Of a stretch of DNA of 11,540 bases, positions 6,491-11,540 are shown in pieces. Below the pieces are notes generated by a model. That model saw nothing but the letters and a program-made list of their open reading frames with translations. It ran no database searches and was not told the DNA's origin. The stretch covers positions 1 through 11,540 of the forward strand of contig JAEZXP010000259.1 in assembly GCA_023419655.1 (NCBI GenBank), in the 5' to 3' direction. Each line of letters begins with the position of its first letter. The first letter of the stretch is position 1. Made by a program: the position numbers and the translations under genes. This DNA comes from Bacillota bacterium (GTDB lineage Bacteria; Bacillota; Clostridia; Lachnospirales; Lachnospiraceae).

Positions 6491-6519
6491 AGTATATTAT
6501 ATTTTGTAATAAAATACAA
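6491..6519 (-). promoter_or_regulatory. Sigma-A promoter of the PilZ gene
   Basis: On the minus strand the -35 box TTGTAT (6519-6514), a 17-base spacer and the -10 box TATACT (6496-6491). Initiation near 6484 leaves a leader of about 22 bases, just enough for the ribosome site. This independently supports the shorter protein. Confidence 0.75.
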
Positions 6520-6622
6520 TATTATTATATTTCTTTCAGATAGAAAAGAAGAACCAAGGTTATTCCTGTTACTATAAAATGAATAATTTGAATAATTAAA
6601 AATAGTAAGGATGTGGTGTTAA

Positions 6623-7459
6623 ATGAAGTTCATAAAGATGCAGGGCTGCGGAAACGACTATGTGTATATGAATTGCACGGAAGACGAAATTATCAATGCG
6701 GCTGAATTAGCTGTAAAAATCAGTGACAGGCACTTTGGTGTCGGCTCGGATGGATTGATACTTATAAAATCTTCCGATAAGGCGGATTTTTTTATGGATA
6801 TGTATAATAACGACGGCTCACGAGGCAAAATGTGCGGGAATGGAATTCGATGTGTTGCAAAATATGTCTATGATTACGGATTGACGGATAAAGAGCAGCT
6901 AAAGATTGAAACCCTAAGCGGCATTCGGACATTGGAGCTTATGATAGAGGATGCGAAGGTATCGTCCGTTACGGTGGACATGGGCTTCCCTGTCTTAACA
7001 CCTGAAAGGATACCGGTTGTATCGGATAAGGACAGAATAGTCAATGAACCGGTAGTTATCGGAGAAAAGGAGTATAATATCACCTGTATATCCATGGGTA
7101 ATCCCCATGTGGTCATATTTGTAAAGGATACGGATGCTTTTCCGGTTGAAACCATAGGGCCGTTATTTGAGAATAATTTGCTGTTTCCTGAGAGGGTGAA
7201 TACGGAATTTGTACAGGTTGTTGACAGAAATCATATCAAGATGAGGGTATGGGAACGGGGCTCAGGAGAAACGCTGGCCTGTGGTACCGGTGCCTGTGCC
7301 AGTGCGGTAGCCTGTATCTTAAATGGGTTGACGGAGGATGAGGTAAGGGTATCCTTATTGGGAGGAGACCTGAATATCCGGTATGACAGGGAGAATAATA
7401 AGGTATATATGACAGGCCCGTCAGTTACAGTATTTGAAGGTGAATGGAGGAACATATGA
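6623..7459 (+). CDS. dapF: Diaminopimelate epimerase
   Basis: 278 residues, the usual length. The enzyme interconverts LL- and meso-diaminopimelate without a cofactor, giving the peptidoglycan cross-linking residue and the lysine precursor. Both catalytic cysteines are in place: C71 in NNDGSRGKMCGNGIRC and C220 in ERGSGETLACGTGA. The N-terminal QGCGNDYVY motif replaces the HGLGNDF of many proteobacterial enzymes. GNPHVV (159-164) is also typical. The ribosome site is modest (AAGGA at 6607-6611). I found no convincing -35/-10 pair upstream, although TATAAA occurs at 6573-6578. It heads a five-gene run, and its TGA overlaps the ATG of the next gene as ATGA. Confidence 0.97.
   Translation: MKFIKMQGCGNDYVYMNCTEDEIINAAELAVKISDRHFGVGSDGLILIKSSDKADFFMDMYNNDGSRGKMCGNGIRCVAKYVYDYGLTDKEQLKIETLSGIRTLELMIEDAKVSSVTVDMGFPVLTPERIPVVSDKDRIVNEPVVIGEKEYNITCISMGNPHVVIFVKDTDAFPVETIGPLFENNLLFPERVNTEFVQVVDRNHIKMRVWERGSGETLACGTGACASAVACILNGLTEDEVRVSLLGGDLNIRYDRENNKVYMTGPSVTVFEGEWRNI
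7446..7450 (+). promoter_or_regulatory. Ribosome binding site inside dapF deciding the S66 start
   Basis: GGAGG lies 5 bases before the ATG at 7456. The in-frame ATG at 7444 overlaps this site and has no Shine-Dalgarno of its own. The next gene is therefore read from 7456, overlapping the dapF stop by four bases, an arrangement that favours translational coupling. Confidence 0.8.
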
Positions 7460-8484
7460 TTTATCCGGCAAATCTTGAAAAAGGCTTTAATATAGGCGTT
7501 ACAGCAACCTCATCCGGATTTGATAACGAAGCGGATTACAGGCGGCTGGATAGTGCAATTAATCATTTTAAGGAGCGGGGCTATCCGGTTATTGTGACGC
7601 CCAATGTAAGAACCTGCTGCAAGGGCAGAAGTTCAGACGGCAGGACAAGAGCAGGAGAATTAACGGAGCTGGTTAAGGATTCTGCCGTAAGGGCAATCTT
7701 TGCCGCCAGCGGAGGAGACTTTCTGGTAGAAATGCTTCCCTATCTGGATTTTGAGGTGATAAAGGATAATCCGAAATGGGTTCAGGGATTTTCCGATACA
7801 ACAGGGCTGACCTTTGTCATAACCACAAATCTTGATATTGCCACCTTGTATTCATATAATTTCAGCAGCTTCGGGATGGCGAACTGGCACAGCTCTTTGT
7901 CGGATAATCTGTTGATGCTTGAGGGGAAGGACATCACTCAAAACAGTTTCGAGAAATATCAGGACGGTTATTACCCCAGGATAACGGGATTGGAGGAGTT
8001 TGTTCTGGAAAAGGAAGTCCGGTGGGATATCCTTTTACCGGACCAATATAGAGAGAACAGGGAGATTCATATACAGGGCCGTATTCTGGGAGGATGTATG
8101 GATTGTCTGCTTAATCTTGTTGGCACAAGATACGATAAAACCGCAGCGTTCGCTGAAAGATACCGGGAGGATGGAATTTTGTGGTTCCTTGAGAGCTACA
8201 GCCTTAACAGTGAGGAAATCGTCAGGGGCCTTTGGCAGTTAAGGGAGGCAGGCTGGTTTAAGCACGCGGCCGGCTTCATATTCGGGCGTCCTGCCATGTT
8301 CGATACACATTATGATATTTCTTACAAAGAGGCAGCATACTCTGTATTGGGAGAGATGGGTGTTCCGATGATTTTTGATGCGGATATCGGTCATCAGCCT
8401 CCGGTATTTACGATGATAAACGGTGCATTAGCCGCCGTTAAATATAATGATAACAAAGGAGCGATAATTTTTGAAAGAAGCTAG
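7456..8484 (+). CDS. S66 family serine peptidase (LD-carboxypeptidase / MccF-like)
   Basis: 342 residues. S66 enzymes are cytoplasmic Ser-Glu-His hydrolases. LdcA removes D-Ala from murein tetrapeptides, and MccF cleaves microcin C and related peptidyl-nucleotides. The proposed triad is S113 in QGFSDTT, E246 in WFLESY and H313 in DIGHQPP, with spacing close to MccF. The ASGGDFLVEMLPYLDF segment (84-99) is the strand before the nucleophile elbow and reads more like MccF-type than LdcA-type. Length also fits the MccF side. Its operon place between dapF and an LtaS-like gene points to muropeptide recycling or wall trimming, but the substrate is undetermined. A start at 7444 would add four residues and is disfavoured. 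The 3' end overlaps the next gene by 14 bases. Confidence 0.88.
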   Translation: MIYPANLEKGFNIGVTATSSGFDNEADYRRLDSAINHFKERGYPVIVTPNVRTCCKGRSSDGRTRAGELTELVKDSAVRAIFAASGGDFLVEMLPYLDFEVIKDNPKWVQGFSDTTGLTFVITTNLDIATLYSYNFSSFGMANWHSSLSDNLLMLEGKDITQNSFEKYQDGYYPRITGLEEFVLEKEVRWDILLPDQYRENREIHIQGRILGGCMDCLLNLVGTRYDKTAAFAERYREDGILWFLESYSLNSEEIVRGLWQLREAGWFKHAAGFIFGRPAMFDTHYDISYKEAAYSVLGEMGVPMIFDADIGHQPPVFTMINGALAAVKYNDNKGAIIFERS

Positions 8485-10630
8485 CAAGAGGTTTCGCATG
8501 GCCATAGCCGGTATATGGAATTCTACGTCTGCGAAGAACCTTATATTTCCTGTGTTTTTCTTTGTAGGCATGCTGTTTTATCTGGAGATAATATTTCATG
8601 TGTTTACGTATCGTTCTATAGACAGCAAGATAATCTATCCCATTCTTTTTGCGATTCCTGTGGGGATAATCTATACAATCCTATCCGGATTTTTTAACCG
8701 TTACGGCTATATAATTATAAGCTACGTTATAACGGCGTTAACCTGTTTGGTGTTCGGCCTGCAAATGGTTTATTACAGTATATTTAAGGTCTATTTCTCC
8801 TTTCATTCTCTGGCAATGGCACAAGCTGCCGTTTCGGAATTCGGAGATGATGTAAACAATGCAATTCTGACAAATATATTCTCAATTATTTTAATATTTC
8901 TTCCCCTGGTATTTTTGCATTTCTCAATAAAAAAGGTATTTGTATGTGAAAAAAGAGACCTCAGATGGCAGGGAGGTCTTTTGGCAGGAGCATTATGCTT
9001 TCATTTGCTTGCATTGCTGATACTGCCGGTACATGGTAAGAAAGACTATACACCCTATGACCTTTATTATAATAGTAAGGTACCGGATTTAAGCGGTAAG
9101 CAGCTGGGTGTCATTACGTTAACCAGGCTTGACCTGACGGGGCTGTTAGAGGCAGAGGAGGAACTGGTGCTGGTAGATACCGATAGCTTGTATGAGGGAC
9201 CCATTGAAGAAGTGACGACGGCTCCGGTTACAGAGCCAAAGCCCACCGAAAGGGCAGAGAAGGAGTCTGAGCCAGCAGAGCAGAATGAACCCGGTAAAGA
9301 AGTGCTGCCTTCACCGACGGCTGTACCTACCCCGGTTCCTGACACGTCACCGAATATAATGGATATAGACTTTGCTACGCTGGAAGAGGAAGAAGATAAT
9401 CAGGCGATACGGACGCTCCATCATTATTTTGCCTCGGTGCCGCCAACGAATAAAAATGAATATACAGGTATGTTTAAGGGGTATAATCTTATTATGATAA
9501 CGGCAGAGGGTTTTTCTCCCTATGCGGTTCATAAGGATTTAACACCCACCTTATATAAGTTGATAAATGAAGGCTTTGTATTCAATAATTTTTATACTGC
9601 GCTCTGGCAGACCAGTACCAGCGACGGAGAATATGTGGCGATGACCGGCCTTATACCGGTAGGAACCAGAAGCATGTATATATCAAGGAATAACCGGATG
9701 CCCTTTGCGTTAGGGAATCAATTTAAGCTGCTGGGAGTGGAAAGCAAAGCGTATCATAATCATTCCTACACGTATTATGACCGGGACAAAACCCATCCGA
9801 ATCTGGGATATCGATTTACAGCGAAGGGAAACGGTCTTGTATTGGATTCGGATGTATGGCCGGAATCGGACCTTGAGATGATACAGCATACCGTGGATAA
9901 TTTTATCCATGAAGAACCCTTTCACATCTATTATCTGACCGTGAGCGGCCATATGAATTATACCTTTGTCGGGAACAGCATGTCCTATAAGAATAAAGAC
10001 TTAGTTAAGGACCTGGATTATTCCTCTGATGCAAGGGCGTATATTGCGTGTCAGATTGAGCTGGAGAAGGCATTGGAAGAATTAATACGAAGATTGACGC
10101 AGGCAGGTGTTGCGGATAAGACCGTGATTGCATTAAGTGCAGACCATTATCCCTACGGATGGGAGAAGGAGAATCTGGATGAGCTGGCAGGACATGAGGT
10201 AGACCCTGATTTTGAGGTATACCGTAACCATTTTATATTGTGGAATCCGGCAATGGAGAAGAATATTATTATCGATGAACCGGCCTCAAGTCTGGACATC
10301 CTTCCGACCCTTAGTAATCTCTTCGGTCTTACCTATGATTCAAGGCTTATGATGGGGCGGGACATTTTGTCTGATGCCGAGCCTCTGGTGATTTTGAGCA
10401 ACAGAAGCTTCATTACCGATAAGGTGATGTATAATTCGTCAACAGGAAAAGTAATAAATCTGACGGACGAAGAGCTGCCGGAGGATTATGTTAAAAATCT
10501 CAACGCTATAATAAAAAATAAATTTACGGTTTCAAAGAGTATGGTACGAAATGATTATTACCGGTATGTATTTCCGGATTATCCGGAAGGCTTTACCTTA
10601 ATCAGTGAGGAAATGACGAAATCAAAGTAA
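8471..10630 (+). CDS. LTA-synthase-like membrane phosphoglycerol transferase (sulfatase fold)
   Basis: 719 residues. The start is TTG, with AAAGGAG at 8455-8461 nine bases upstream, inside the preceding gene. Five transmembrane segments lie near 22-45, 53-74, 79-103, 132-156 and 168-187. An extracellular linker (about 245-295) rich in Pro, Glu and Thr follows, then the alkaline-phosphatase/sulfatase-type domain (about 335-640). Comparison with LtaS suggests metal ligand E346 (ITAEGFSP), nucleophile T383 (TSTSDGEY), H494 (TVSGHMNY) and the metal pair D558-H559 (SADHYPYGW). LtaS takes glycerol phosphate from phosphatidylglycerol, extends a polymer outside the membrane and leaves diacylglycerol. 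Relatives modify glycans with phosphoglycerol instead, and sequence alone does not separate these. The long Pro/Glu linker between membrane part and catalytic domain is longer than in S. aureus LtaS and contains no obvious signal-peptidase site that I would defend. It lies 23 bases before gatC. Confidence 0.88.
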   Translation: MKEASKRFRMAIAGIWNSTSAKNLIFPVFFFVGMLFYLEIIFHVFTYRSIDSKIIYPILFAIPVGIIYTILSGFFNRYGYIIISYVITALTCLVFGLQMVYYSIFKVYFSFHSLAMAQAAVSEFGDDVNNAILTNIFSIILIFLPLVFLHFSIKKVFVCEKRDLRWQGGLLAGALCFHLLALLILPVHGKKDYTPYDLYYNSKVPDLSGKQLGVITLTRLDLTGLLEAEEELVLVDTDSLYEGPIEEVTTAPVTEPKPTERAEKESEPAEQNEPGKEVLPSPTAVPTPVPDTSPNIMDIDFATLEEEEDNQAIRTLHHYFASVPPTNKNEYTGMFKGYNLIMITAEGFSPYAVHKDLTPTLYKLINEGFVFNNFYTALWQTSTSDGEYVAMTGLIPVGTRSMYISRNNRMPFALGNQFKLLGVESKAYHNHSYTYYDRDKTHPNLGYRFTAKGNGLVLDSDVWPESDLEMIQHTVDNFIHEEPFHIYYLTVSGHMNYTFVGNSMSYKNKDLVKDLDYSSDARAYIACQIELEKALEELIRRLTQAGVADKTVIALSADHYPYGWEKENLDELAGHEVDPDFEVYRNHFILWNPAMEKNIIIDEPASSLDILPTLSNLFGLTYDSRLMMGRDILSDAEPLVILSNRSFITDKVMYNSSTGKVINLTDEELPEDYVKNLNAIIKNKFTVSKSMVRNDYYRYVFPDYPEGFTLISEEMTKSK

Positions 10631-10653
10631 ATTCATAAAGAGGTAGATGAATC

Positions 10654-10941
10654 ATGATGATAGACAAAGAGAAGTTCTCCGCTATATCTGACGCGGTTAA
10701 GCTCTCCTTCACAGAGGAGGAAGAGGCAAAACTTATCACAGACTTAAACCAGATGCTTGAAATGATTGAAGCCATGAAGGAGATGGATACGGAGAAGGTG
10801 GAGCCGATGACGTATGTCCATTCGCTGAAAAATGTGTTGAGGAAGGACAGCGTAACCAATACGGAATCCGAGGATGAGCTATTTGCAGGTGCACCGGAGA
10901 TGAAGGACAGATATTATGTGGTTCCGCAGATTATGGAGTAG
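10654..10941 (+). CDS. gatC: Asp-tRNA(Asn)/Glu-tRNA(Gln) amidotransferase subunit C
   Basis: 95 residues, normal for GatC, the small subunit that wraps GatA and GatB in the complex converting misacylated Glu-tRNA(Gln) or Asp-tRNA(Asn) to the correct Gln or Asn form. Family features: an N-terminal helical pair with VKLSFTEEEEAKL (15-27), MDTEKVEPM (44-52), the RKD turn at 63-65, GAP at 79-81 and the terminal YYVVPQIME. The ribosome site AAAGAGG (10637-10643) precedes tandem ATGs at 10654 and 10657; the first is used here. It follows the LtaS-like gene closely and leads into gatA, so it belongs to the same transcript. Confidence 0.95.
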   Translation: MMIDKEKFSAISDAVKLSFTEEEEAKLITDLNQMLEMIEAMKEMDTEKVEPMTYVHSLKNVLRKDSVTNTESEDELFAGAPEMKDRYYVVPQIME

Positions 10942-10958
10942 GTGCATGGAGGACGATG

Positions 10959-11540
10959 ATGAATGAGATAACAGCAATGCCGGCAGTGGAAGCGGCCAAA
11001 AAGATAAAGAAAAAGGAGCTTTCAGTCCGGGAGGTTGTAGAAGCACAGCTTGAGGTAATTAAAAAAAGCGAACCTCTGTATAATAGTTATATTACGGTAA
11101 TGGAGAAGGAAGCGCTGGAGCAGGCAGTATCGGTACAGCGGCAAATCGACGACGGACGGATGGAGGATTCGCCGCTGGCAGGAGTTCCGATAGCAATTAA
11201 GGACAATATCTGTACCAGGGGAGTAAGGACGACCTGTGCATCAAAGATACTTAAAGATTTTATTCCCTCCTATGATGCTACAGTAGTAGAAAGGTTGAAA
11301 AATGCCGGAGCTATCCTGATTGGAAAGGTTAATCTGGATGAGTTTGCCATGGGAGGTACGACAAAGACCTCTTATTTTGGAGAGACGAAGAACCCATGGA
11401 ATACGAAGCATACACCGGGAGGCTCCAGCGGAGGCTCCTCCGCAGCGGTGGCAGCAGAGGAGGCCTATGCCTCGCTGGGTTCCGATACAGGAGGTTCTAT
11501 AAGACAACCGGCGGCATATTGCGGATTGACGGGTTTTAAG
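10959..11540 (+). CDS. gatA: Asp-tRNA(Asn)/Glu-tRNA(Gln) amidotransferase subunit A, 3' partial
   Basis: The first 194 codons of GatA, in frame to the last base of the window. The full protein is usually about 485 residues. GatA is the amidase-signature subunit that frees ammonia from glutamine for GatB. The catalytic set is visible: K81 in AIKDN, the cis-serine S156 in TPGGSSGGSSAA, and the nucleophile S180 in SDTGGSIRQPA. These run two positions ahead of the S. aureus numbering. The start at 10959 is chosen because GGAGG (10948-10952) is six bases away; the adjacent in-frame ATG at 10956 is only three bases from it. The gap to gatC is 17 bases. gatB would be expected next but is outside the window. 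Confidence 0.97.
   Translation, partial: MNEITAMPAVEAAKKIKKKELSVREVVEAQLEVIKKSEPLYNSYITVMEKEALEQAVSVQRQIDDGRMEDSPLAGVPIAIKDNICTRGVRTTCASKILKDFIPSYDATVVERLKNAGAILIGKVNLDEFAMGGTTKTSYFGETKNPWNTKHTPGGSSGGSSAAVAAEEAYASLGSDTGGSIRQPAAYCGLTGFK

Larger units (their letters stand above)
6623..11540 (+). other. Probable operon dapF - S66 peptidase - LtaS-like - gatC - gatA
   Basis: Five same-strand genes have junctions of -4, -14, +23 and +17 bases. No hairpin terminator or clear internal promoter was seen in the junctions. The first three products concern the envelope and the last two tRNA amidation. The operon continues beyond the right edge. Confidence 0.8.

Noticed and set aside
6520..6622. Strong promoter or riboswitch (lysine, c-di-GMP) in front of dapF
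   Set aside because: TATAAA at 6573-6578 has no acceptable -35 partner at 16-18 bases, and the 100-base gap is too short and unstructured for a lysine or c-di-GMP riboswitch.
7456..8484. Microcin C immunity or antibiotic self-resistance cluster
   Set aside because: The S66 protein resembles MccF, but no microcin precursor, adenylating enzyme or exporter is nearby and it is overlapped by dapF and an envelope gene, so a wall-related role is simpler.
8471..8700. Possible frameshift between the S66 and LtaS-like genes because of the 14-base overlap
   Set aside because: Each protein is complete with its own motifs, and the second has its own ribosome site at 8455-8461, so this is an ordinary overlapping operon junction.
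9067..9345. Minus-strand Ser/Gly-rich open frame of 92 codons
   Set aside because: It is the antisense of the Pro/Glu/Thr linker of the LtaS-like gene, an expected composition artefact.
11241..11507. Open frames on both strands at the right end
   Set aside because: They are shadows of gatA, whose catalytic residues and uninterrupted frame are unmistakable.
1..11540. CRISPR array, insertion sequence, phage genes, tRNA or rRNA, toxin-antitoxin or defence system
   Set aside because: No regularly spaced repeats, transposase or integrase motifs, terminal inverted repeats or RNA-gene signatures were seen, and all sizeable coding frames are accounted for by named families.

Overview
The window looks like chromosomal DNA of a low-GC Gram-positive anaerobe of class Clostridia, most likely a plant-polysaccharide-degrading Lachnospiraceae-type bacterium. 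This rests on AT-rich intergenic DNA with textbook sigma-A promoters (all five with a 17-nt spacer), strong AGGAGG ribosome sites, frequent TTG starts, a surface lipoprotein GH10 xylanase beside a sugar-ABC-type binding protein, and the style of the DapF, LCP and GatCA proteins. The genus cannot be fixed from the sequence alone.

Layout. (1) 1-2761, carbohydrate end: the 3' part of an ABC-transporter substrate-binding protein, its terminator, then a separately promoted lipoprotein GH10 xylanase closed by a perfect 21-bp bidirectional hairpin. (2) 2790-4431: a small heat-shock protein (minus strand) and a YegS/DagK-type lipid kinase (plus strand) diverge from a roughly 290-bp regulatory region. 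That region holds two strong promoters, a shared 11-bp element beside both -35 boxes, and several dyads. (3) 4464-6519: an LCP-family cell-wall polymer ligase (plus) converges, with a 2-bp gap, on a PilZ-domain c-di-GMP effector (minus). (4) 6623-11540: a tightly packed plus-strand operon, dapF - S66 peptidase (MccF/LdcA-like) - LTA-synthase-like membrane sulfatase-fold protein - gatC - gatA. The first three genes overlap, and gatA runs off the window.

How the genes fit together. Much of the window concerns the cell envelope. DapF makes meso-diaminopimelate for peptidoglycan and lysine. The S66 enzyme probably trims or recycles muropeptides. The LtaS-like protein would move phosphoglycerol from lipid to a glycerol-phosphate polymer or glycan and release diacylglycerol. 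The lipid kinase could return diacylglycerol to phosphatidic acid, and the LCP protein would attach polymers to the wall. The gatCA pair (tRNA-dependent amidation) shares the operon without an obvious functional link.

I found no mobile element, CRISPR array, RNA gene, toxin-antitoxin pair or defence locus, and no convincing wholly new system. The best leads are the GH10 protein, which keeps both catalytic glutamates but has lost several usual active-site partners, and the architecture of the hsp20/lipid-kinase divergent promoter region. Start codons are revised here for the Hsp20, PilZ and S66 genes because the ribosome sites point to internal starts.
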